Source of the DNA: Nitrospirales bacterium
GTDB lineage: Bacteria; Nitrospirota; Nitrospiria; Nitrospirales; UBA8639
DNA: 64,000 nt
NCBI GenBank assembly: GCA_029261235.1
Contig: JAJDBS010000065.1
Span: 1 to 64,000 of the forward strand
Direction of reading: 5' to 3'
The position numbers and the translations under genes are program-made. How positions within the stretch are numbered: position 1 is the first letter of the stretch; each line of letters begins with the position of its first letter. Shown here piece by piece: positions 8,925-16,650 of the stretch. Under the pieces are notes generated by a model. It worked only from the letters and a program-made list of their open reading frames with translations, was not told the origin of the DNA and did no database searches.

Positions 8925-10169
8925 TCAGACGCTCTGCTCTCGTCCCGTTCCATGAACCAACCGCTCTTTCTCAAAAACGTTTTCCCAGTGACCATAGGCT
9001 AGCTTCGCCTCAAACCGTTCCTCAAAAACTGCCCTTGCATTGCCCCCCATCCGCCGCCGGCACTCCTCGTCAGATGCCAATTGCCGTATGACGTGAACGA
9101 GACGCTGCACCTCCCCAATGGCCACCGAAAATCCACAATCATGATCCAGTAAAATATTGGGAATTTCTCCATGCACATCCCCAATAAAAATTGTCGGCCT
9201 GCCTGCCGCCGCAATCCCATAAAACTTACTGGGCACAATCAATCCCTCTAATTCTGGATGAAGCGTAATAAAATGCACATCCGGCACACCCAAGCTGAAC
9301 CTCAATTGATCCCGTGGTTGATACGGTTGAAACAGCACATTGGACAACTGACGAATCGCCACCTGCTCTTTCAGGGCTTGAAGATTGCTGCCGCTCCCGA
9401 TAAAGAGAAATCGAATATCAGAGTCGTCTTTCAACGCCTCCATCGTTTGAAGAAATGTGTCCACATCATGGGCTCTGCCTAAATTCCCTGAATAACCCAC
9501 CACAAAGGCCTGCTCCAATCCCCATTCCCGCCGAAGCTCGTTGTCTTGAGGGTCAACTGGCTGAATATGGTTTCCATCTGCCCAATTATGAATAACCCTC
9601 ACCGATGCAGCTCGAATACCTTGCCCTCGCACATATTCTGCCATCCGTTCGCCGATCACAATATTGGTCTGCGCTTGCCGTAATGACCAATTTCGTAGCT
9701 GCTGGCAAAACGTTCCGAGGTGCCCATTCATTCCAGGAATGCCTAAGGCCCGCGCGGCCTCAGGAAACAGGTCCTGGCACCAATTCATGAATCGTGCCCC
9801 GCGAATCTTTCCTATCAGCGCGGCCAATGTCGAAAGCAATGGTGGGTCGGTTTTCGCGACAAGGCAATCATCTCGCCGAAGATGCCACAACAACCACCAG
9901 CCCGCGCTCACATAGAAACTCATATAATCCAGCATGCGACCAGGCAACCACCCGCGGCCAAATGCCGTCGTCCATATCCGCGTGATGTGCACCCCCGCCA
10001 CGATTTCGGCAGAAGCAAAGGCAGTAGACGATTGCTCATAGCCATACCGGCTACAAATCACCTGCACAGCCCACCCTTCCTTTGCAAGAAACCACGCCAC
10101 ATCACTTAAGAGTTGACTCGTTGCTGAATGATCAGGATAAAAAAATCGATTAATGAAAATGATTCTCAT
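8925..10169 (-). CDS. GT4-family glycosyltransferase (WbuB-like)
   Basis: The protein begins MRIIFINRFFYPDHSATSQ, typical of WbuB-like GT4 enzymes, and carries WCQDLFPEAA mid-protein, then VVGYSGNLGRAHDVDTF and FIGSGSN in the C-terminal Rossmann domain and a donor-site segment near GLIVPSKFYGIAAAGRPTIFI. It would add a sugar to the lipid-linked precursor made by the adjacent WecA-like protein. The ATG at 10167-10169 is chosen because GAGGTG lies ten bases upstream; a TTG six codons earlier is possible. It is the first gene of the reverse-strand block, and a strong hairpin separates it from the sorting-tail protein gene upstream. Confidence 0.88.
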   Translation of the reverse strand: MRIIFINRFFYPDHSATSQLLSDVAWFLAKEGWAVQVICSRYGYEQSSTAFASAEIVAGVHITRIWTTAFGRGWLPGRMLDYMSFYVSAGWWLLWHLRRDDCLVAKTDPPLLSTLAALIGKIRGARFMNWCQDLFPEAARALGIPGMNGHLGTFCQQLRNWSLRQAQTNIVIGERMAEYVRGQGIRAASVRVIHNWADGNHIQPVDPQDNELRREWGLEQAFVVGYSGNLGRAHDVDTFLQTMEALKDDSDIRFLFIGSGSNLQALKEQVAIRQLSNVLFQPYQPRDQLRFSLGVPDVHFITLHPELEGLIVPSKFYGIAAAGRPTIFIGDVHGEIPNILLDHDCGFSVAIGEVQRLVHVIRQLASDEECRRRMGGNARAVFEERFEAKLAYGHWENVFEKERLVHGTGREQSV

Positions 10170-10347
10170 GGGTCGACAACACCTCAACGAGTCAAGAAAA
10201 AAGGCATGTCAGAATACCAGCACTCTCCCCGACCTATTTTTCCACATTTACCAGGTAACACCAGACTTCAAGAGTGATTTCCTCAACCAGAATGAGGGCA
10301 AACCATTCTCCACGTTCTCACACGATAGATAGAAGGAGAGAAAATGA

Positions 10348-10387
10348 AAGGAGCCCCCTTCTCTCTTCAAAAAGAAGGGGGCTCCTT
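10348..10387. terminator. Intrinsic terminator hairpin (15-bp perfect stem)
   Basis: Arms at 10348-10362 and 10373-10387 are perfectly complementary over 15 bp with a 10-base loop; the core is GGAGCCCCCTTCT. On the reverse strand it lies about 65 bases after the stop of the VPLPA-CTERM gene and is followed by a T-rich run. It should end that transcript and insulate the downstream glycosyltransferase operon. Confidence 0.8.
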
Positions 10388-10450
10388 ATTTGACGCAAGG
10401 CATCGAATGAGAGAACCGACACCGATGGAAACAGCAAAAGAGTTATTCCA

Positions 10451-10990
10451 TTAGGCTGTTTGTTGACGACGAAGCACACCCAAAGCACCTAAACCGGAAA
10501 TGAATAACCAGGCAGCAGCAGGAAGAGGAACTTGATTTCCAGGATCAATCGCCCAGAAGGAGAGATGAGATAAATCGGGTTGCTTGCCTCCACCGTTCAA
10601 TATCCCAAGTGTATCCCAACTCCCAGACGTTGCACCCATAATATCAAACACCTTAAAATCTGTGCTGGCTTTCACCGAAAGAAAAGCTACTGAATTCGGG
10701 GCAGTCCATGTTCCAGATGTAGCAGATGTATTCGCCCCTGTTCCGTACGGAATGGGGTCATCAGATTTGCCCAAAAGTGTGAGGGAGGTAAGGGCAGTAC
10801 CGCCTGCCAAGAGATTGGCATTAATAACTGTTAGAACATTTGCTTCAGTATCCTGGTCCAAGGTTGGGGTAAAGTCTGACCCGAGACAGGAACTTCCACC
10901 ACTTGGCGGACAACTGGTCAGCGCCGCCAGGGCATTGCCGCCTGAAAAAACCATCGCCGCGCCTAAGACCACTGGTAAAATTCTCTTCAT
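10451..10990 (-). CDS. Secreted protein with VPLPA-type exosortase sorting tail
   Basis: The N-terminus MKRILPVVLGAAMVFSGGNALA is a Sec signal peptide. The C-terminus has VPLPAAAWLF, a hydrophobic helix, and a basic RRQQ end: the tripartite VPLPA-CTERM sorting signal cut by an exosortase after export. The roughly 125-residue middle is Gly/Ser/Thr-rich with two cysteines near the start and no recognised domain. I start at the internal ATG (10990) because it directly precedes the signal peptide; an ATG six codons upstream is possible. The gene sits divergently from xrtD and is followed by its own terminator, so it is probably monocistronic. Confidence 0.88.
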   Translation of the reverse strand: MKRILPVVLGAAMVFSGGNALAALTSCPPSGGSSCLGSDFTPTLDQDTEANVLTVINANLLAGGTALTSLTLLGKSDDPIPYGTGANTSATSGTWTAPNSVAFLSVKASTDFKVFDIMGATSGSWDTLGILNGGGKQPDLSHLSFWAIDPGNQVPLPAAAWLFISGLGALGVLRRQQTA

Positions 10991-11785
10991 GTTCACGCTT
11001 CTAGCCATCCAAATAAATAAAATAAAGAAAAAAATAATAAAATCGCCAACTTCCCATTGTTCAACTTTGCACGAAGAATACTACACTTTTGAGGAAAAAA
11101 AGAAGTGCCAATATCCAGAAGAGGGGGTATTCAATCGACAGGTAAACAGCGCCTTACAATTACATGAGACGCAGTACCAGGACTGCACGTGCAAAGAAGA
11201 GGACTCGCATTATCATGACGTATTCTTAACAAAAGAAAAAAACAATGCCTATCAACTCAATGCATCCTGATACGGATGTAACAATCTAGGTATTCGCTTA
11301 CCTCATTCCTTGCTCTCAATTTTTCACCGTTACCAGCGGAAAATTTGAGTATTCGATGTGATTAAAATGCGAGCGCTCCATTCTAACCGCCAGAATTTCA
11401 TGAAATCAACAGAACAACCGAGGCCTGGCCTCAAGCCCATGGCGTCAGGGAGAGAGGGTCGAGTTGAAGTATTGCACCAGGACCAGTAAGCTCAAAACGA
11501 CCTCTGCTCACACCAAGTCTCTGGATGACGAACAGCCATGTATGAACAACAGAGGGGAAATCAGCATTTCCTCAAAGAAAACCTATGTTTATCGGCCCGT
11601 GCTCTCACACAACCTCTCAAAGCATCATTATGATCAAATGTCTGATACCATTGATGGACAACGTTACCGATTGAGACATGTGAACATCCGTCGTTCTTAA
11701 GTGAGACTCGTACATTTGTACCGTTGAGAACAATGGCCAAGTTCAACAGCCCGAGCTAAAACAATCCATTTCAAGCTTCGAAACC
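10991..11785. other. Divergent intergenic region, no gene seen
   Basis: About 795 bases lie between the divergent sorting-tail protein gene and xrtD. Small open frames here lack homology, ribosome-binding sites and codon bias, and I leave them out. It must hold promoters for both sides. A short palindrome, GTACA-TT-TGTAC, lies near 11710-11721, 65 bases before xrtD, and is a possible operator. No convincing -24/-12 (sigma-54) site was found. Confidence 0.5.
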
Positions 11786-13411
11786 ATGTCCGATACTCAA
11801 CCATCAGCTCAGCCACCCACACCAGTCAATGCTTCAGGTAGCTCTCTCCTACTGATGGCCATCGGCGGACTACTTCTGCTCGTTGGATTCTTGTATCAGG
11901 ACAGCCTGATCTTCCTGTTCAACATGTGGTGGAATAATGAGAACTATGGACATGGCCTGTTTGTCCCGGCCATTGCCCTCTATTTAATCTGGGTCAAACG
12001 CCACCATCTCCTTCCGCTGTTGGGAGTAGGAAGCTGGTGGGCTATCCCCATGCTCACCGCTGGAATGGCCATACTGATGGCCGGACAACTCTCTTCACTG
12101 TATGTTTTGCAACACCTCTCCCTTTGGATCGTTCTCGGAGGAATCATTCTAGGAGTGATGGGCTTTGCAGGACTTCGCCTGACCGCCTTTCCGTGGTTTC
12201 TTCTCTTAACAACTATTCCACTGCCAGCATTTTTGTTTCAAGGCCTGACCACCAAATTACGGCTCATCTCAAGCACATTGGGGGTGGGCTGCCTGCAACT
12301 CATGGGGGTCAGCGCCTATCAGGACGGAAATGTCATCGATCTTGGCCCCTTACAACTCCAAGTCGTCGAAGCCTGTAGCGGCCTGCAATATATCTTTCCC
12401 CTCATGACTCTGGCCCTCCTCTGTGCCTATTTTTTCCAGGGAGCCCTATGGACACGCGTCGTGATTTTTTCCTCCAGCATCCCCATTGCTATCTTCATTA
12501 ACGGATTTCGGATCGGGATTATCGGGCTCTTGGTTGATACATTTGGCCAGGGAGCAGCCAAAGGGTTCTTGCATTTCTTTGAAGGCTGGGTCATCTTTTT
12601 ACTTGGGTTAGTCCTATTGGGAATAGAAATGTGGCTCTTGCACACATGTTCGCGGCAATCAGAACACAAGACCAGTAACTGGTTCCGAGCGTTAGATGAG
12701 GTCCCCTCCTCTCAAATCCTCCAAACGTCAGTCCAATCCGCAGCCACATCCCAACGAACAATACCCTGGCCTTTGTTTGGAGGAGCGGCCGTCATTCTCA
12801 TCCTAGGCCTCCTCTCCAGCAACCTCGAGGCGGGGAAGGAAAACCCTCCACCAAGGCAGTCATTTCTTGACTTTCCCTTAACCCTTGAACAGTGGACTGG
12901 CACTCCCTTAACCTTTGACCAAATCTATCTTGATGCCCTGCGACTTGACGACTATATCCTTGCTGAATATCAGGAACCCACGAGTCCGTTCCCCCCGATC
13001 AATCTCTACGTGGCGTACTACCGCTCACAAAGCGCCGGACAATCCATCCATTCCCCACAAAGCTGCCTACCCGGCGGTGGCTGGGTGTTCGCTTCTCAAG
13101 TACCTGTGGCGCTCAATGCCCATCCGCAATCGGAAAACCCGCCTGTGGTGAACCTGGCCATTATCAAAAAAGGCCACCAACGACAACTCATGCTGTATTG
13201 GTTTCATCAACGCCATCGCATTGTCACCAATGAATACTTGGTCAAGTGGTATTTGTTATGGGATGCCCTGACCCAAGGGCGCACGGACGGGGCCTTAGTC
13301 CGAGTCATGGCTCCAATTCCTTCAATTGTGCGTGACGAAGATCTCACAGAGCATGTGCGGGAATTTGCGACAGTCGTCCACTCCACGTTAGATCCCTACG
13401 TCCCCCAATAA
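11786..13411 (+). CDS. xrtD: Exosortase XrtD (VPLPA-CTERM type) fused to an EpsI domain
   Basis: The N-terminal 280 residues are a polytopic exosortase with about eight membrane helices. The catalytic triad is visible: Cys197 in EACSGLQ, Arg242 in NGFRIG and His263 in FLHFFEGW. After a linker and one further helix (about 333-345), residues 360-541 form the periplasmic EpsI-like domain, with QSCLPGGGW and YYRSQS motifs. This fused layout together with three VPLPA/TPIPA-tailed proteins next door fits the XrtD class. It cuts sorting tails at the inner membrane. The ATG has no strong Shine-Dalgarno. It converges on the next sorting-tail gene through a shared terminator. Confidence 0.9.
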   Translation: MSDTQPSAQPPTPVNASGSSLLLMAIGGLLLLVGFLYQDSLIFLFNMWWNNENYGHGLFVPAIALYLIWVKRHHLLPLLGVGSWWAIPMLTAGMAILMAGQLSSLYVLQHLSLWIVLGGIILGVMGFAGLRLTAFPWFLLLTTIPLPAFLFQGLTTKLRLISSTLGVGCLQLMGVSAYQDGNVIDLGPLQLQVVEACSGLQYIFPLMTLALLCAYFFQGALWTRVVIFSSSIPIAIFINGFRIGIIGLLVDTFGQGAAKGFLHFFEGWVIFLLGLVLLGIEMWLLHTCSRQSEHKTSNWFRALDEVPSSQILQTSVQSAATSQRTIPWPLFGGAAVILILGLLSSNLEAGKENPPPRQSFLDFPLTLEQWTGTPLTFDQIYLDALRLDDYILAEYQEPTSPFPPINLYVAYYRSQSAGQSIHSPQSCLPGGGWVFASQVPVALNAHPQSENPPVVNLAIIKKGHQRQLMLYWFHQRHRIVTNEYLVKWYLLWDALTQGRTDGALVRVMAPIPSIVRDEDLTEHVREFATVVHSTLDPYVPQ

Positions 13412-13562
13412 TTCCTCCCCACGGCACAGCATGATGCTGTAGCGAGCTCGTTGAGTCTTCACCCTCATCCTCACCTTCTACCCTCAAGAAGAAGGAATGT
13501 TCGACATACGCCCGCTGACCGTTACAAGACGAGACCCCTGCAAATTGTTGCTGAGAACAAAA

Positions 13563-13599
13563 AGAACCCCAGGCTCCATAAAAAAGAGCCTGGGGTTCT
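13563..13599. terminator. Bidirectional intrinsic terminator
   Basis: Perfect 14-bp arms at 13563-13576 and 13586-13599 (core AACCCCAGGCTC) enclose a 9-base A-rich loop. It lies between the convergent xrtD and VPLPA-CTERM genes and can serve both directions; the loop side and flanks are A/T-rich. Confidence 0.75.
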
Positions 13600-13632
13600 C
13601 ATATGACCCCCAACAACAAACGTCTTACGAAT

Positions 13633-14319
13633 TTACGCCACAGTAGGAGAGGCCATCTTTCGACGCCACCAGCCTAAGGCTGCCACTCCTGTCCCAAAAA
13701 GGACAGCGACTCCAGGCAACGGCACTGGCGTCGCATTGACCACATTGAGGTAAAGCTGGCGGTCAGTGGATACTACTCCGCTCAGGGTTGAATTCGCCAC
13801 AAAATGAAACACCGTCCCCGTCAATTGCGTGAGAAACGGATCAACCGGAGTATATTGATTGGCAAGATTTGAAAAATTAGCTAGGCTAGGAGCATCATCA
13901 ATCACAATTCCAAAGTTTCCAGTGAAAATTGGGAGATGCTCCCCATTTGATAAACGCAGAGGACCAAGGGTAACCTCTTGATCAAAAGACAACGTGATGA
14001 TTTCACCTTGTGTAATATTATCGTCGCTGCCACAATCACCTAGGAATGACTGGCACACACCCAAGCCTCCGGGCAGGTTCGGATTAATTACGTCATCCAA
14101 ATAGGGAAGCGGATTCCCTGCTCCATTGAGATTGTTGGCGGTCAATGTCACTGTCACGCCAGCGTTCGAGAAGACATTCGCCGCGCCATCTTCTAATAAC
14201 GTACGCTCGTCCCCAGCAGCTTCCGCCACAAAATCAAAGATCGCCGCTTGACTCGTGGCTTGAAAGCCACCAACCAGCAAACTTGCACTCAATAATACTA
14301 ACGGTAATTTTTTCATCAT
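13633..14319 (-). CDS. Secreted protein with VPLPG-type exosortase sorting tail
   Basis: This 228-residue protein has a signal peptide (MKKLPLVLLSASLLVGG, cleavage near SQAA) and a C-terminal tail VPLPGVAVLFGTGVAALGWWRRK: motif, hydrophobic helix, basic end. The middle is acidic and beta-rich, with a cysteine pair in GVCQSFLGDC; no known domain is recognised. The second of two adjacent ATGs (14316) is better spaced from AAGGG. It is likely anchored or released at the cell surface by XrtD, whose gene converges on it. Confidence 0.88.
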   Translation of the reverse strand: MMKKLPLVLLSASLLVGGFQATSQAAIFDFVAEAAGDERTLLEDGAANVFSNAGVTVTLTANNLNGAGNPLPYLDDVINPNLPGGLGVCQSFLGDCGSDDNITQGEIITLSFDQEVTLGPLRLSNGEHLPIFTGNFGIVIDDAPSLANFSNLANQYTPVDPFLTQLTGTVFHFVANSTLSGVVSTDRQLYLNVVNATPVPLPGVAVLFGTGVAALGWWRRKMASPTVA

Positions 14320-14478
14320 AATCCCTTTCTACAAGTATGAATAATCAAAGGAAAAATTCTGCTCTTTCCTGAACTTCTCTCTGCCATCGGCAGAAGATCG
14401 TGCCCCTGTAGCAGGCGCACCGGCTCTACAAACACTTCCTGGAGATCAGAAAACTCGAACATTCGTTCATACAATCAA

Positions 14479-15234
14479 TTACGCCTTTTTGGCCGACCGC
14501 CGTGCTAATACCAACAGACTACTTAACCCCGTGCCGAAGAGTATCGCAGCGGCTGGAATTGGGGTTTGAAAACCAACAGACTTGATTTTAAACTCGTCGA
14601 ACCGTCCATCAGCATTCGGCAAGGATGCGCCAAAAAGAATCCAGTCAGTCGGATTGGCTATGCCTGCTAACTGAATGGGCACGTTACGGCTACTAAAAGC
14701 AGGACCATTGTCGTTCGTTTGATTTGGAAGGGCAATATTATTCAGATTTGCGCCATCCAGATCTGCATCTCCATTCCCCCAAAAATATGACACGTCCGTA
14801 TCATCACCATCGAAAGCCGGACCAAATGGCGTGATTCTAACTTGGGCCTGTGTGACCGCTTTGTCGAATTCTATGAGAACAAAGTCCGTATTACCCCAGT
14901 TATCAACGGTATGATTAGGTGAGGTGCAGGCGGTTTGCTCTTTTTGATTACATACCCCAAAGCCATTAGTGCCGAATGATTGAAGAATCGCTGTTTGCCA
15001 GGTTGACCCGGTCCACGACCATGCTGACAGGGTCATCGTGACAGTATCGCCAGCCGAATCGACCGCTGTGTCTTGGAACGTATTGCCGTTACCTCCACCA
15101 CTAAACGACCCAGTATGTGGGGCGAGGCCAATGCTGGCGGCTTGACTGATACTGGCACCCATGCCAAGGGCTAACGCCAGACCCAGGCCGATGACCTGTC
15201 CACAGCGTAGTTTCTGTTCAGAAAGTTTCATCAT
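14479..15234 (-). CDS. Secreted protein with TPIPA-type exosortase sorting tail
   Basis: The chosen ATG at 15232-15234 has AGGAG six bases upstream and opens MMKLSEQKLRC followed by a hydrophobic GLGLALALGMGASISQAA signal peptide. The C-terminus TPIPAAAILFGTGLSSLLVLARRS is a divergent sorting tail (T-P-I-P-A instead of V-P-L-P-A). The middle, about 200 residues, has TMTLSAWSWTG, NTDFVLIEFDKAVTQAQVRITPFG and PTDWILFGASLP, which look like a beta-sandwich of the kind found in many PEP-CTERM proteins. Function unknown. It lies 160 bases upstream of the preceding sorting-tail gene in the same direction. Confidence 0.87.
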   Translation of the reverse strand: MMKLSEQKLRCGQVIGLGLALALGMGASISQAASIGLAPHTGSFSGGGNGNTFQDTAVDSAGDTVTMTLSAWSWTGSTWQTAILQSFGTNGFGVCNQKEQTACTSPNHTVDNWGNTDFVLIEFDKAVTQAQVRITPFGPAFDGDDTDVSYFWGNGDADLDGANLNNIALPNQTNDNGPAFSSRNVPIQLAGIANPTDWILFGASLPNADGRFDEFKIKSVGFQTPIPAAAILFGTGLSSLLVLARRSAKKA

Positions 15235-16650
15235 ACATGCTCCTCTAATATAAAAATATAAAGACTTCCGTGGTGTCCAACTTTTCAGGAATAAAAAGTC
15301 AACAACCATTTATTAAGATAAGAATAGGGTTATGATTTTTATGGGTGGTCTCGTTTTCATGTACTCCGTAAATTTGGCATCTCATGCCATCAATAAACAT
15401 GCACAACGCAGAAATCAATTACTCCTTCACGTTGAAACACGACTGAAAAAATTGAAGAATACCTTGCCCACGCCATGGGCAACGTCATCTATCAGATGTT
15501 TTTCTGTTCGATGCATTGACCAATGATAGAGCCGCAGATGAAGAGACACTTGAATCTAAGAGACTCAGGCCTGTCGATTGGGAAGGTCTACTGAGAAAAA
15601 ACGCGATGAGTTAGTGGAGAAGAAAAATAGAAATAATGACAATATTTTCCAACTAATCCCACGCGCCTCATTCCTCATATGACTTCCCTTGCTGCCATAC
15701 CTGATCACGAGTCTCTTGCTTCACCAAAGCCACAACATCCCTATGGCTGGATAGACCTCCTCAGCGAGATAATTTAGTAAATTTCATCAAAACAGGCTCC
15801 TTTTTAAATAATCAAAAAGGAAAGATGGGGATAGCCTTCTGATCATGCACGCAAAGGCATATTTTACACAGTTCTTAGGTATTATTGATAGATAATGCAT
15901 CTTTTGAGAATGTTGTGTCAATAATACGATCATCCCATTCTTACTATCTATAGAATGCGGGCCAGTCGGACAACCGGCTCCAAAGCCCACTTCCAACAAA
16001 CAAGCTCCCGGAACCAACGTGCACCGTCGCCGCCTGACTCACTCTGGCCCTATACCGAGCACCAACGCCAAAACGAGTCCACCCATAGATCAACATCCCA
16101 CTCTTCCCAAATACTGCTTCATAATGAACACTCTTTGTGATCACTTGATACAACGTTTGTGTTAAATGACTCACAGACACATCCCAAAGTTACCTCGCAC
16201 ATTCCGATCTGATGTCACGCGCAAACGCACGTTCCATGGAGCAGAATACTCTCAGGTGCGTTTCAAGTTGAAAAAGAGCATAGCCAAAGTGCATAGACTA
16301 CGACATACCTCAAAAGGGGGGCTCTTCCTCATTGCCAACAATTAAACACGACGATCGACAAAAGAAATGAGTAGGCTGTAGGTTGAGACAGACTAGGCTT
16401 TGCTGTATTCTTTCAGAAGGCTTGATGATTTCACGGCAAATATTTCAAATCACCGCTATTAGTCTATTTACTTCGTCAACAAACCCATCACTCCCTCGCT
16501 ATTACGATCGATACACCTGGCAAATTGCCTCAAGCAATAGATTGCCTTTTGACACTGAATTCCTTGTGATTTTTGACCGATAGTAGGTTAAGCTCTCGTT
16601 CATTCATTAATTATTGCATCTATTTTCACAAGGACGTGAAGGAACCAGAT
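15235..16650. other. Long region without intact gene
   Basis: About 1.4 kb between the third sorting-tail gene and prsT has no convincing open frame. It contains a relic of a signal peptide on the reverse strand (listed separately), an inverted repeat TCCTTTTT/AAAAAGGA at 15798-15821, and just below it, on the reverse strand, an AAGGAG-ATG pair that opens a frame of only eight codons. The base composition is low-GC. It reads as a graveyard of secreted-protein genes plus the prsT promoter region. Confidence 0.45.
15945..16122 (-). pseudogene. Possible remnant of a sorting-tail protein gene (signal peptide part)
   Basis: On the reverse strand an ATG at 16122 opens MKQYLGRVGC, then a stop, then MGGLVLALVLGIG in the same frame; after a shift of frame the text reads VSQAATVHVGSGS. 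Put together this resembles the signal peptide of the neighbouring 14479-15234 protein (hydrophobic core, then a SQAA cleavage site and Gly/Ser-rich start). Beyond about 15960 all frames close. No sorting tail can be found. This is inference from weak similarity, so confidence is low. Confidence 0.35.

Noticed and set aside
11105-11110. TGGCAC on the reverse strand upstream of the first sorting-tail gene, as a sigma-54 -24 element
   Set aside because: No GC at the -12 position; the sequence there is a T run.
11464-11700. 78-residue open frame upstream of xrtD
   Set aside because: Composition is not protein-like and an equally long frame runs antisense; no ribosome site.
14390-14405. GGCACG...TGC upstream of the second sorting-tail gene, as a sigma-54 promoter
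   Set aside because: The GG-to-GC spacing is 11, one base too long for a working -24/-12 promoter.
15332-15526. 64-residue open frame after the third sorting-tail gene
   Set aside because: No recognisable domain, signal or ribosome site; likely chance.
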